33,067 nucleotides of DNA from Embleya scabrispora DSM 41855 (GTDB lineage Bacteria > Actinomycetota > Actinomycetes > Streptomycetales > Streptomycetaceae), in assembly GCF_000372745.1 (NCBI RefSeq), contig NZ_KB889729.1, forward strand, positions 1 to 33,067, in the 5' to 3' direction. Made by a program: the position numbers and the translations under genes. The notes below the pieces were generated by a model that was not told the DNA's origin, ran no database searches, and saw only the letters and a list, made by a program, of their open reading frames with translations. Positions 1 through 7,725 of the stretch are shown here, one piece after another. Positions within the stretch are counted from its first letter, which is position 1, and each line of letters opens with the position of its first letter.

Positions 1-334
1 GAGGCGTTCCACGGCTTCGCTACGCATCTGATGATCGGCGGACGGCTGATCGGCCACAACGACCCGGACTACCAGGAGAGTCGTCAAATTCAACGAGCTG
101 ATCGCCAACTGTGCGATCTACTCCATCGCGCTGGACATTATCGATGCCGCCAACGCCTTCGCCGCCGAGGGCCATCCCGTGGACCCCGACGACCCGGCCA
201 CCGTCAGCCCGCTGATCACGCGCACCATACGCCGCTTCGGCGACTGGCACTTGGACCTCACCCCGCCCAAGGACGTCGTCGCCACCAGGTTGGATCCGGC
301 CCCCGGAACGCTGTTTCCCACCGCGCCGGTATAA
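1..334 (+). pseudogene. Tn3-family transposase, C-terminal remnant (frameshifted, cut by window edge)
   Basis: Reading from base 1 gives EAFHGFATHLMIGGRLIG, then HNDPDYQE. From base 80 the reading moves to another frame: VVKFNELIANCAIY, then AAEGHPVDPDDPATVSPL and RRFGDWHLDLTPP, stopping at TAA 332-334. These blocks match the C-terminal end of Tn3-type TnpA as I know the family: a conserved EAFH...A.N..EQE...K.N.L.AN segment followed by an EGH.V...LSP...H..RFG.Y.LDL ending. The frame change just after YQE means one extra base or two missing bases, so the copy is probably inactive. The start lies outside the window, so this could be the tail of a nearly full gene with one lesion or only a fragment. 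Confidence 0.75.
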
Positions 335-362
335 CGCCCGGCGGCCTGGCTAGGCTGAACGG

Positions 363-1223
363 ATGACTAATGCGGCAGGACGGGTCGAGCCGTCCGGGGT
401 GTGGGCCACAGCCGTGGGCGTGGCCCGGGTGAGGGCAATGGAGACGGCACGCGAGCAGCCACTGTTCCAGGACCCGCTGGCGCTGGCCTTCGCCACGGCC
501 GGCGGGAGAGGCCCCGGGACGCCGTCGCCCCCGCTCGCGGACGAGGCGGCGCGGCGCCGCCGGCTCGGTGTGGCCTTCTCGATCGTCATCCGGACGAAGT
601 TCCTGGACGACCTGCTGGACCGGGCGGTCGCGTCCGGCGTCCGGCAGGTCGTGCTGCTCGGAGCCGGGCTGGACAGCAGGGCCTTCCGGATGGACTGGCC
701 TGCGGAGACCCGGCTGTTCGAGGTCGACACGGCCGAACCGCTGGGCTTCAAGGCCTCGGTGCTGCGTCAGGAGCGGGCCGTTCCGCGCTGCGAGCGGATC
801 ACCGTCCCGGTCGACCTGCGCGAGGACTGGCCCGGCGCCCTGGCCGCGGCAGGGCACGATCCGGCGCGGCCGACGGTGTGGATCGCCGAGGGACTGCTGA
901 TCTATCTGCCCGAGGACGCGGTCCAGTCGCTGCTCGAACGGATCGGCGCGCTGTCCGCCGCAGGCAGCAGGATGGGCCTGACACTGGGCGCGCGCGGTGT
1001 GATCGAACGCTTCCGCGAGGACGCCGCTCCGGGATCGCCGGCGTCGATGTGGGTCTGGGAGACGCCGGAGGACCCGGTCGGCTGGCTGGACGGCCTCGGC
1101 TGGGAGGCGGAGACCTTCACCCTGCGTGAGCGCGCCCAGGCCTACGGGCGTCCGGTGCTCACCCCGTCGCCGCAGGACGAGGGCACCGGCGGACTGGTCT
1201 CGGCGGTGCGCGCCGCGCACTGA
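363..1223 (+). CDS. Class I SAM-dependent methyltransferase (LCMT-like / TIGR00027-type)
   Basis: A 286-residue protein with the landmarks of the actinobacterial leucine-carboxyl-methyltransferase-like family. It has an N-terminal RVRAMETAREQPLFQDPLA helix, the SAM-binding loop LLGAGLDSRAFR with the acidic strand end FEVD about 25 residues later, and the WIAEGLLIYLPEDAV motif in the second half. Members are thought to be O-methyltransferases, but their substrates are mostly unknown, so none is assigned here. The length is typical for the family and the reading frame is intact. The gene starts 28 bases after the transposase remnant and ends 90 bases before the convergent recombinase, so it sits inside the Tn3-type debris like a passenger gene. 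No strong ribosome-binding site precedes the ATG. Confidence 0.88.
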   Translation: MTNAAGRVEPSGVWATAVGVARVRAMETAREQPLFQDPLALAFATAGGRGPGTPSPPLADEAARRRRLGVAFSIVIRTKFLDDLLDRAVASGVRQVVLLGAGLDSRAFRMDWPAETRLFEVDTAEPLGFKASVLRQERAVPRCERITVPVDLREDWPGALAAAGHDPARPTVWIAEGLLIYLPEDAVQSLLERIGALSAAGSRMGLTLGARGVIERFREDAAPGSPASMWVWETPEDPVGWLDGLGWEAETFTLRERAQAYGRPVLTPSPQDEGTGGLVSAVRAAH

Positions 1224-1313
1224 GCACGACGAAGGCAGGCCCCCGCGTGTGGCGGAGGGCCGGCCGAGATACGGCCGAAAGGGATGGCAGGCCCTCGGCG
1301 GGAGGAAACGTGG

Positions 1314-2216
1314 TCACCGGGCCGGCTCCAGCGGGGCCGCGGCGCTCTGCTCGTCGTGCTCGCGCAGCATGCGCATGACGGTCGCGGGCGACGGGTGTCG
1401 GCCGCGTTTCCTGCCGGTGCGGATGACCAGGCGGGAGGCGATCTCCCGCAGTGACAGGTGCTCGTCGTCGCGCAGGCGCAGGGCGGTGGCGAGCATGTCC
1501 CCGTCGGAGACCTTGACGCCGCCGATGGCCTTGCCCTTGGTGCGGGCGGTCTCCTGGCCTTCGAGAGTCTTGTCACGGATGTGGTCGCGTTCGGACTCGG
1601 CCATGGCGGCGAAGAACGCGAACAGGGCGGCGCCGTGTCCGGCCGGGTCGTGCTTGCCGGCAAGGGGGCCGGTAAGGAACTCCAACTCGATCCCGGCGTC
1701 GCGGAGTTCCTCGGCGACCTTGAGGAGTTCGAGGGCGCCGCGTCCGAGCCGTTTCATCTCGTGGACGACAAGAGTGACCTTCGCGCCCAGGGAGCGGTAC
1801 TCGCGGGCGGCGGCGAGCGCGGCTTTCATCTCGGGGCGTTCCCTGACGCGGGTGCTGATGCACTCCTTGAACAGCCGGTGCACTTGCGACACTTCGAGGG
1901 CACCGAGCTGGGACTGGATCTCCTGGGTGCGGCTGGAGACGCGGGCATACCCGAGCCGGACCTCCATCGGGACAGCCGGCGCCGCGACCCTTCGTACCGG
2001 CAGCGCCTGCCACGCGGAGCCGGGATGTCGTACGGCGGGGGTGGCGACGTGGAGTTCGGACCGCAGGGCGGGGACGAGCTGGAAGCGGGCGGTGTGGTAC
2101 TTCAGTGCGACCTTGTCGGCGGTGGTGCGGCAGGGCGAGCCGGGCGGGGCCTGGCAGGTGGACATCGGGCAGGCGTGCGACTCAACGAGCTTGTACGAAT
2201 CGGGTTTCACACCCAA
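1314..2216 (-). CDS. Resolvase-type serine recombinase with N-terminal Cys/His domain
   Basis: The catalytic domain begins near residue 85 with RLGYARVSS (nucleophile probably Ser94). It continues through HEMKRLGRGALELL and GIELEFLTGPLAG to ESERDHIRDKTLEG, then a C-terminal helix-turn-helix region (SLREIASRLVI...HPSPATVMRML). This is the order of small resolvase/invertase recombinases. The first 70 residues are an added domain with C16, C21, C29 and H41 around APPGSPCRT and YHTARF, which resembles a small zinc-binding module also present in actinobacterial transposon resolvases, as I recall. The start used here is TTG at 2216; a GTG at 2210 is also possible, and no clear ribosome-binding site decides. 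Its neighbours suggest it is the tnpR of the Tn3-type element whose transposase remnant begins the window, recombining at a res site nearby. Confidence 0.85.
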   Translation of the reverse strand: MGVKPDSYKLVESHACPMSTCQAPPGSPCRTTADKVALKYHTARFQLVPALRSELHVATPAVRHPGSAWQALPVRRVAAPAVPMEVRLGYARVSSRTQEIQSQLGALEVSQVHRLFKECISTRVRERPEMKAALAAAREYRSLGAKVTLVVHEMKRLGRGALELLKVAEELRDAGIELEFLTGPLAGKHDPAGHGAALFAFFAAMAESERDHIRDKTLEGQETARTKGKAIGGVKVSDGDMLATALRLRDDEHLSLREIASRLVIRTGRKRGRHPSPATVMRMLREHDEQSAAAPLEPAR

Positions 2217-2493
2217 GTCGTTTCAGGAGTATGTTTCACCCGTCAAGAGGAAGGAACCGACCTGCGCAACGTGGCGACCTGCGGTGATGCCGCGCCGGCG
2301 CGGTGTTGAAACGGGGGTCACCTATGAAACAACATCAATGTCCGCATTGTCGTCTCTTCGAGTCGGTGGACGTCCTCGCCACCGCCTACACCACCGGTTC
2401 GTGCCTGTGACGTACTGGCCGCTGGCGTGTGGCACGTTTCGCTCGCATTCCGGTCCCACCCCTCGTAGGGCCTGTCGTGGGTGCCGCGCACGA
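2217..2493. other. Intergenic stretch with repeated GTTTCA motifs, possible res region
   Basis: No convincing gene. The sequence just upstream of the recombinase carries several GTTTCA/TGAAAC motifs within about 120 bases: around 2204, 2219 and 2233 in one orientation, and around 2305 and 2324 in the other. Two of them share GTTTCAC-CC. Serine resolvases bind inverted and direct repeats next to their own gene, so this could be a degenerate res site. The match is by eye and weak. A short ATG frame at 2324 (MKQHQCPHCRLFESV, then a stop after 28 codons) has a CxxC-like pair but no other support. Confidence 0.25.
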
Positions 2494-4536
2494 TCACGGT
2501 GATGTGCCCGTTCGCGTAGGCCGCGGCACCGGGCCACTCGGATTCGGTATCAGAACCCGTCCCCACGGATCGGTGGTGGGCACCACCCGCGACCACACCT
2601 TGAACGCGTTGCCTCCCCCCGCGGTCTCGAACGGGCCGGGGAAGGGCACGCTGCCGGATCGCCGCACGCCCAGGAAGTCCGTCGAAACAGACATGGCCGA
2701 GCCGTCGGGATTCGTGAAGGGCTGATTCGGCCGCGGGGCGTTCGCCAGTGACCCGGTGCTCACGACCGCTTGCGTCGACCGCCACGACTCGACCCGTGGC
2801 ACGGTCAGGTACCAACCGTCCGACCGCTTGACAAGCGCCGGCGAGTAGGCGACGGATGACGCGTCGACCCCGCCTTGCTCCCTGGCCGACCTTGTCGAAC
2901 CGCTGGTGAAGACATTCGCCTTCATCGAGATCGGGAAATCGCTACTCGCGGAGTCCCAGCCGGAAAGATCAGTCGCGCCGCCGATGATGTTGTTGTGCCA
3001 CTGATGGGCGCCGAGCGGGATGGAAGCGTTCGCCACCGTGGTCGTGGTGTGCGGTTGAAAGTAAGGTGTTTGTCGCTCGTCGTCGAGAGCGTCGATGGAT
3101 CCGGTCAGCAGGTTGTGCGCCCCGGCCAAGCCGTCGCTGTTGCATCGGAGCGCGGTCGGCGACAACATGACGTTGTTGGCGATCAGGAGCGGACCGTGAT
3201 CGACCTCGGTGAAGATGTCCAGGTGGTTGGTGTGCAACAGGTTGCCCACGACGCGGGTGCCCTGCGCCATCCAGTCCAACCAGATTCCTCCGAAGTCGGG
3301 GGCGTCGTAGATGTGGTTGCCGGAAATCTCGACATCCATCGCGGCGTGCAGCTTGATGCCCGCCATTTCGGCGCCGCTCCAGATGCCCTGGTCGTTGATG
3401 TGGTAGATCTCGTTGCCGGTGATCCTGCTGCCGATCGCGCCGAGCGAGCCCACGACACCGACTTGCCCGCAGTGGTGGATCGTGTTGTCGCGCACGATGT
3501 GGCTGCCGATGTTCGCGAACGACCACCCGCCACTCGATTGCGCGTCGGAGATCGTGAGGTAGTAGCCGTCGGTGGTGCCACGGGTGCCGTCGTACCGGTC
3601 CGAGTACTTGCCCAGGGCGACGCCCGCGCACCTGGCGTAGGCGATCTCGTTGTTCTCGATGATCCAGCCCTTGCACCAGTGGGCGCTCACGAGCCCCCAC
3701 TGCCCCATGGTCGGCGCGGCCCAGTTCGAGGCGGCGTTGAGCAGTTTGAAGCCGCGAATCGTGATGTAGTCGTAGTTCGTCGCGGCCGGTTTGAACACCG
3801 AGCCGCGAACGCCCACTTCGACCGCGCCGTGGTTGGGGTGGGCACCCGGGAACTTGGCGGTCAGCGTGGTGAACCCGGTCTCGCTGTAGGTCGGTTCGTA
3901 GGTCGGCGGGGTGCCTTCGACAAGGCCGTCCACACTCGACCACCAAGACGCGGTCGCGTTCGAGGTCACGGCGGCGAGGCTCGTCGCTTCGGGCAGCCAG
4001 GCGCCGTCGAGGTACACCATTCCGAGGCGGTGGATTCGGTCATGCGAGTAGAACCAGTCGCCGTGTACTTGTTCCGCGTAAGGGTTGAACCCGTTGAAGT
4101 ACGAGTTCGGGATTCGCAGTTGCCAGACGTCGCCGGAGACCCGGGTCCAGCGGGTGAAGACGTCGGAGCCGGTGATCGTGACGGCGGCCCCGGTGTCCGC
4201 CGCGTAGGTGATGCGGGCGGCGTCACCGGCACCGCCCTTCGGAAGGATCACCTCTTCTCGGTAGATTCCGCTGCGCACCAGGACGGTGTCACCCGGTTGG
4301 GCACGCTTCGCGGCTGCCTGGATCGTGCGCAGTGGCGCGGAGCCGGTGCCCGCGGCGCTGTCACGACCGTTTGTCGCGACGTAATAGGTGGTGCCGGTGA
4401 CCGCGGCCGCGGTGGCCGAGTCGGTGCCCACCGTGTTCGCGAGAGCCACTCCTGCCGAAGTCATCGCGCTCACCTCGAGGAAGGTGTGGCGCGAGAATTC
4501 CCGCCGCTTGACGGATTCTTCATTGTGCTCGGTCAT
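2494..4536 (-). CDS. Secreted right-handed parallel beta-helix protein (polysaccharide lyase/hydrolase-like)
   Basis: A 680-residue protein. The N-terminus KRREFSRHTFL followed by an alanine-rich segment looks like a twin-arginine-type export signal, although the core pair reads R-H instead of R-R. The mature part opens with YYVATNGRDSAAGTGSAPL, then TIQAAAKRAQPGDTVLVRSG, the usual start of DUF1565/pectate-lyase-like helices. From about residue 230 to 480 come repeated short strands with asparagines typical of beta-helix coils (WIIENNEIAYARC, HIVRDNTIHHCGQ, SRITGNEIYHIND, DVEISGNHIYDAP). The family acts on extracellular polysaccharides. The exact activity cannot be read from sequence, and no catalytic residues were assigned. 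It ends the leftward arm of the sugar locus, which suggests it releases the imported sugar outside the cell. A 285-base gap separates it from the upstream SDR gene. Confidence 0.82.
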   Translation of the reverse strand: MTEHNEESVKRREFSRHTFLEVSAMTSAGVALANTVGTDSATAAAVTGTTYYVATNGRDSAAGTGSAPLRTIQAAAKRAQPGDTVLVRSGIYREEVILPKGGAGDAARITYAADTGAAVTITGSDVFTRWTRVSGDVWQLRIPNSYFNGFNPYAEQVHGDWFYSHDRIHRLGMVYLDGAWLPEATSLAAVTSNATASWWSSVDGLVEGTPPTYEPTYSETGFTTLTAKFPGAHPNHGAVEVGVRGSVFKPAATNYDYITIRGFKLLNAASNWAAPTMGQWGLVSAHWCKGWIIENNEIAYARCAGVALGKYSDRYDGTRGTTDGYYLTISDAQSSGGWSFANIGSHIVRDNTIHHCGQVGVVGSLGAIGSRITGNEIYHINDQGIWSGAEMAGIKLHAAMDVEISGNHIYDAPDFGGIWLDWMAQGTRVVGNLLHTNHLDIFTEVDHGPLLIANNVMLSPTALRCNSDGLAGAHNLLTGSIDALDDERQTPYFQPHTTTTVANASIPLGAHQWHNNIIGGATDLSGWDSASSDFPISMKANVFTSGSTRSAREQGGVDASSVAYSPALVKRSDGWYLTVPRVESWRSTQAVVSTGSLANAPRPNQPFTNPDGSAMSVSTDFLGVRRSGSVPFPGPFETAGGGNAFKVWSRVVPTTDPWGRVLIPNPSGPVPRPTRTGTSP

Positions 4537-4821
4537 GTCAAAACCTCCATTGGTTTCGTGCAGCGGCGTCGTTGGTTACGCCGTGAATCCGCCTGTACGA
4601 ATTCCGAGGCCCTACCGGCCTGACAAGGGTGTCGGGGGCGACCTCGGGGGCCGGCCACCGCGACAACGAGGTGGTGATCGTGATGCCGTCGACCGTGAGG
4701 TCGCAGCGGGGGTCCGCCTGGAGATACGCGGGAGGGTGAATTTCTCGAACCGCGAGACGTTGCCGTGACAGTCGGCGCCACCGCGGAGGTTGCCTACCGC
4801 CCGCGAGGGGTGTGGCCCGGG
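4537..4821 (-). other. Gap with a possible decayed coding remnant
   Basis: Between the SDR stop and the beta-helix start, one leftward frame reads AVGNLRGGADCHGNVSRFEK and then FTLP. The neighbouring frame reads AYLQADPRCDLTVDGITITT, then SLSRWPAPEVAPDTLVRPV, before a TGA just upstream of the beta-helix ATG. Both segments have protein-like composition, unlike the arginine/proline-rich noise in the third frame, and one frameshift would join them. They may be the C-terminal piece of a lost gene of the same operon. No family is recognised. The beta-helix ATG is preceded by AATGGAGGTTTTGAC, a reasonable ribosome-binding site. Confidence 0.35.
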
Positions 4822-5640
4822 TCAGTCAAGCGGGAAGAGGCCGGCGCCCCCGTCGACCACTAGCGTGGACCCCGTCATGTACGAGGCGAGGTCGGAGCAC
4901 AGGAACAGGAAGGCGTCCGCGACGGACTCGGCGGTCTGCAGGTGGCCGAGCGGAATGGCGCGTTCGGCCCGGGCCCGGTAGTCGGGGTCGGTGTCCCACT
5001 GGCGTTTGGCCATGCCGACCCCCACGATGCCCGGCGAGATCGCGTTGCTGCGGATCCGGTACGGGGCCAGTTCCCTGGCGAAGCTCCGCATCAGCGACTT
5101 GATCGCGGCCTTGGACGCGCCGTACGGGGCGATGCCCGGCCACGGCACGTCGGACACCCAGCTGGTCGTGAAGATCAGGTGCCCGGGTTCGTTGTGTTCG
5201 CGCCACATCGCCGCGGCGGCCCGGGCGACGAGGAAGCTCCCCGTGACGTTGACGGCCTGGATCGTGTGGAAGGTCTGGAGGGGAAAGGTCTCGACCGGAT
5301 GCGCGTCGCCGACGACACCGGCGTGGCAGCACACGATGGTGGGTCGGGCGCCGAGCCAGTCGATGGACTGCGACACCGCCTCGCGCACCCTCTCGGCGTT
5401 CGTCACATCGCAGCGCCGGTAGCGCACCCGCGGATGCGACGGGAGTTCGGCGCGGTCCTCGGGGACCGTGTCCAGTACTCCGACGATCGCGCCGTGCTCG
5501 CTCAGGCGCTCGATGATCGCTCTCCCCAGACCGCCGAGTCCGCCGGTGAGCAGGACCACGTGTCCGGTGAGGTCGAGTCGGGATCGCATCCGGGCATCGC
5601 GTCGGTTCGTCGGCGAGGCGACGTCGGGCTTCGTGTTCAT
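4822..5640 (-). CDS. Short-chain dehydrogenase/reductase
   Basis: A 272-residue classical SDR: nucleotide-binding TGGLGGLG at 32-39, an acidic strand end at D57 in VLD (usually an NAD preference), CHAG at 105-108 replacing the usual NNAG, N131, S160 in TTSW, and the Y173-x3-K177 pair in PYGASK. All catalytic residues are present. The start at 5640 is chosen because AAGGAAG lies just upstream. An in-frame ATG at 5658 overlaps the stop of the dehydrogenase gene (ATGA) but has no ribosome-binding site. It follows the zinc dehydrogenase directly and is clearly co-transcribed. In the Caulobacter xylose pathway the first enzyme is an SDR, so a sugar 1-dehydrogenase role is plausible but inferred. 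A polyol or keto-acid oxidation step is the alternative. Confidence 0.9.
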   Translation of the reverse strand: MNTKPDVASPTNRRDARMRSRLDLTGHVVLLTGGLGGLGRAIIERLSEHGAIVGVLDTVPEDRAELPSHPRVRYRRCDVTNAERVREAVSQSIDWLGARPTIVCCHAGVVGDAHPVETFPLQTFHTIQAVNVTGSFLVARAAAAMWREHNEPGHLIFTTSWVSDVPWPGIAPYGASKAAIKSLMRSFARELAPYRIRSNAISPGIVGVGMAKRQWDTDPDYRARAERAIPLGHLQTAESVADAFLFLCSDLASYMTGSTLVVDGGAGLFPLD

Positions 5641-5654
5641 GGCGACTTCCTTTG

Positions 5655-6707
5655 TCATCTGCAGTCGATCGCGACTTTGAGCGTTTCCGCGGACGGTTCC
5701 GACAACAGCGGCAGTGCGACGCCGACGAGATCCGGAAGTGGGACACGATGCGTGACCAGGCCACGTGCGTTCAGTCGTCCGTCGGCCAGCATCCGCACCG
5801 CCTGGGTGACGTCGACGTCCCAGACGTGCGCGGCCGAGCCGAGTAGTCGCCGCTCCGCGAGCACGAGAGCCGGCAGGGGCAGCGGCGGGGAGTCGACGCC
5901 GAGGCCGACCGCGACCACGGTGCCGCCGGGGCGTACCAGGGTCAGGGACCGTTCGATCTGTCCGGGTGCGCCGCTGCACTCGTAGACGACGTCGACGCCC
6001 GGATCCCCGAGTTCGCCGACCAGCGTGTCCAGCCCGTCGGGCGCGCAGGCCCGCACGGCCGAGTGCGACGCGGCGAACTCGCGGCGGAACGGGCTCGGGT
6101 CGACGATCCAGCAGTTCGCCGCGCCGCAGGCCAGAGCGGCCTGGGCGGTCAACTGGCCGATGGTTCCGCCACCGATGACGATCGCGGTGGCGCCGATGGG
6201 ATCGGGGGTCTTGCGTACCGCGCGTACCGCCACCGCGGCCGGTTCGGCGAGGACCGCGTCGTCCGTGCTCAGCCCGGACGGCAGCGGAACACAGGTCCGG
6301 GCGCGCGCCACCATGAATTCGGCCAGCCCACCGTCGTCCTGTTGACCGGGGACCGACAGCTTCGGGCACAGTCCGTCCTCGTGGCGCCGGCACCACCAGC
6401 ACATGCCGCAGCCGTTGACCACATCGGGTACGACGAGGGTTCCCACGGCCGGTCCGCTGCCGTCCCGGGCCGCTTCGACGACTTCGCCGACGACTTCGTG
6501 GCCCAGGGTCAGCGGTGCCATGCGTCCGCTGAGCGGATGCGGCTCCGATACGGGGATGATGAGCGGCCCGTTGCGGTATTCCTCCAGGTCGGTGCCGCAG
6601 ATGCCGCACCAGTGCACCTTGACCAGGAGTTCGTCGTCGCGTCGGGGACGAGGCTCGACGTCTTCGATCCGGATGTCCCCGCGGCGGTGCCATCGCGCGG
6701 CAAGCAT
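5655..6707 (-). CDS. Zinc-dependent medium-chain dehydrogenase (butanediol/sorbitol-dehydrogenase-like)
   Basis: A 350-residue MDR enzyme. Catalytic zinc ligands are visible as C37 (CGICGTD), H70-E71 (LTLGHE) and E155 (AEPAA). The structural zinc site is complete as C100, C103, C106 and C114. The Rossmann motif GGGTIG is at 179-184. The loop HPLSGRMAPLTLGHE before the zinc site is like that of 2,3-butanediol and polyol dehydrogenases. The ATG at 6707 follows GAAGGGACTGCCC, a good ribosome-binding site; upstream codons in the same frame are not used. It is first in the leftward operon and overlaps the possible upstream start of the SDR gene. Probable role: NAD(P)-dependent oxidation of a sugar, polyol or sugar acid in the locus. 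In Sulfolobus, D-arabinose is oxidised by an enzyme of this superfamily. The substrate here is unknown. Confidence 0.9.
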   Translation of the reverse strand: MLAARWHRRGDIRIEDVEPRPRRDDELLVKVHWCGICGTDLEEYRNGPLIIPVSEPHPLSGRMAPLTLGHEVVGEVVEAARDGSGPAVGTLVVPDVVNGCGMCWWCRRHEDGLCPKLSVPGQQDDGGLAEFMVARARTCVPLPSGLSTDDAVLAEPAAVAVRAVRKTPDPIGATAIVIGGGTIGQLTAQAALACGAANCWIVDPSPFRREFAASHSAVRACAPDGLDTLVGELGDPGVDVVYECSGAPGQIERSLTLVRPGGTVVAVGLGVDSPPLPLPALVLAERRLLGSAAHVWDVDVTQAVRMLADGRLNARGLVTHRVPLPDLVGVALPLLSEPSAETLKVAIDCR

Positions 6708-6777
6708 GGGCAGTCCCTTCGGATGTCGGGAACGCGGACGGCCGGCGAAGTCTCGCGGGACGCTCCGAGTGGCCGGG

Positions 6778-6806
6778 AGCCTAGTGCGGTCAGACCGGTT
6801 TGACCA
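6778..6806 (-). promoter_or_regulatory. Candidate leftward promoter overlapped by operators
   Basis: On the minus strand TAGGCT (6783-6778) matches an actinomycete -10 box, with TGGTCA (6806-6801) 17 bases upstream as a weak -35. This predicts a transcript start near 6771 and a leader of about 63 bases before the dehydrogenase ATG. Two palindromic operator-like sites (6788-6796 and 6797-6805) fill the spacer and most of the -35. Confidence 0.4.
6788..6805. promoter_or_regulatory. Two adjacent FadR/GntR-type operator palindromes
   Basis: GGTCAGACC (6788-6796) is followed directly by GGTTTGACC (6797-6805). Both fit the GGT-NNN-ACC core that FadR-subfamily GntR regulators are known to bind. They lie between the divergent dehydrogenase and regulator genes. 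Bound repressor would cover the candidate leftward promoter. Confidence 0.65.
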
Positions 6807-6832
6807 GGTGCCGTTTTTGTCGGCCGAAACCG

Positions 6833-6861
6833 TTGACGGGCGTGTTTCGGGATGGCGATAC
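6833..6861 (+). promoter_or_regulatory. Rightward promoter giving a probable leaderless GntR mRNA
   Basis: TTGACG (6833-6838) and CGATAC (6856-6861) are separated by exactly 17 bases, a good SigA/HrdB-like promoter. Transcription would start about 8 bases after the -10, at or next to A6870, the first base of the regulator's ATG. No ribosome-binding site precedes that ATG, consistent with a leaderless message. Confidence 0.6.
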
Positions 6862-6869
6862 TCCGTGGC

Positions 6870-7715
6870 ATGACCGGTCAGACCAATCATTCGACCAATG
6901 CCGGATCGACGCCGCCGTCAGGCGCCGAACTCGCAGCGCTGCTGGAGGATCGCCTCGTGGGGGAGGAGTGGCCCCCCGGGGCGTGGCTTCCCTCCGAGCG
7001 GGCATTGGCGCTCCAGTACTCCGTCAGTCGTCCCGTGATCCGGGAAGCGCTGAGGTCCCTACAGGAACGAGGCTTGATCGGCGTCGCGCCGGGCCGTGGC
7101 AGCTTCGTCCGGGAAGTACGGCCGACCAGCGACGGCGGGGATCCGCTGCTGCTGGTGCGGCGGGGCGAGGTCACCGCGCGGCATCTGGTGGTGGCTCGCG
7201 TCATGTTGGAGGGACAGGCCGCGGCGCTGGCCGCGCAGTACCGTTCCGAGGACGACCTGGCGCACATGCGCCGGATCCTCGCCGACTTCGAGCGCCAGTC
7301 GGTGCTGTCGACCGCGGCGGATCTGGACGTGGCCTTCCACGAGGCCATCGCCATCGCCTCGCGGAACCCGGTCATCCAGATCATGTTCGGATCGATCAGG
7401 CCGTTGACCCACGGGGTGGTGCTGCGCAGTCTCACCGACCGGGCCGTCAGCGGTGCGGCCGTGCCGCTCCACGCCGTGATCCTGGACGCGATCGCGAACG
7501 GGGACCCCGATGTCGCCCGCGCGGCGATGACCGAACACATCGAGGCGGCGCAGTACTTCTACGGACCCGATCTCGACGTCGCCCTGACCGACGTGCTCAG
7601 GCGCCGCGCGGCACGCGCGCCGGATGTCGCGTCGGTGCTGAGCGAGGTCAGCAGGTCCATCGCCGACCTGCCCGCATATGGCCGGCCGGTAAGCCCGCCG
7701 ACCGAACCGAAGTGA
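6870..7715 (+). CDS. FadR-subfamily GntR transcriptional regulator
   Basis: A 281-residue regulator. The N-terminal winged helix-turn-helix spans about residues 14-78 (LPSERALALQYSVSRPVIRE, then LQERGLIGVAPGRGSFV). The C-terminal FCD ligand-binding domain follows with its usual metal-site pattern: D and H in LDVAFHEAIA, H in PLHAVILDAI and H in TEHIEAA. FCD regulators commonly bind sugar acids or other small carboxylates, which fits the locus; the inducer is unknown. ATG 6870 is chosen over ATG 6852 because the -35/-10 pair at 6833-6861 overlaps 6852 and predicts a transcript beginning at 6870. The gene heads the rightward operon, 10 bases before the ABC ATPase gene, and is flanked and overlapped by three matching palindromes. 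It is therefore the likely repressor of both arms. Confidence 0.9.
   Translation: MTGQTNHSTNAGSTPPSGAELAALLEDRLVGEEWPPGAWLPSERALALQYSVSRPVIREALRSLQERGLIGVAPGRGSFVREVRPTSDGGDPLLLVRRGEVTARHLVVARVMLEGQAAALAAQYRSEDDLAHMRRILADFERQSVLSTAADLDVAFHEAIAIASRNPVIQIMFGSIRPLTHGVVLRSLTDRAVSGAAVPLHAVILDAIANGDPDVARAAMTEHIEAAQYFYGPDLDVALTDVLRRRAARAPDVASVLSEVSRSIADLPAYGRPVSPPTEPK
6876..6884. promoter_or_regulatory. Third operator copy at the GntR start codon
   Basis: GGTCAGACC, identical to the site at 6788, lies 6 bases inside the GntR gene (about +7 to +15 of the predicted transcript). This is where a bound repressor would block its own promoter, so autoregulation is likely. Confidence 0.6.
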
Positions 7716-7725
7716 GAGGACCCAG

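Noticed and set aside
2310-2345. GGGGGTCACC resembling a Tn3-family terminal repeat
   Set aside because: It points away from the transposase and resolvase remnants (inner side to the right) and lacks the conserved TAAG end about 38 bases in.
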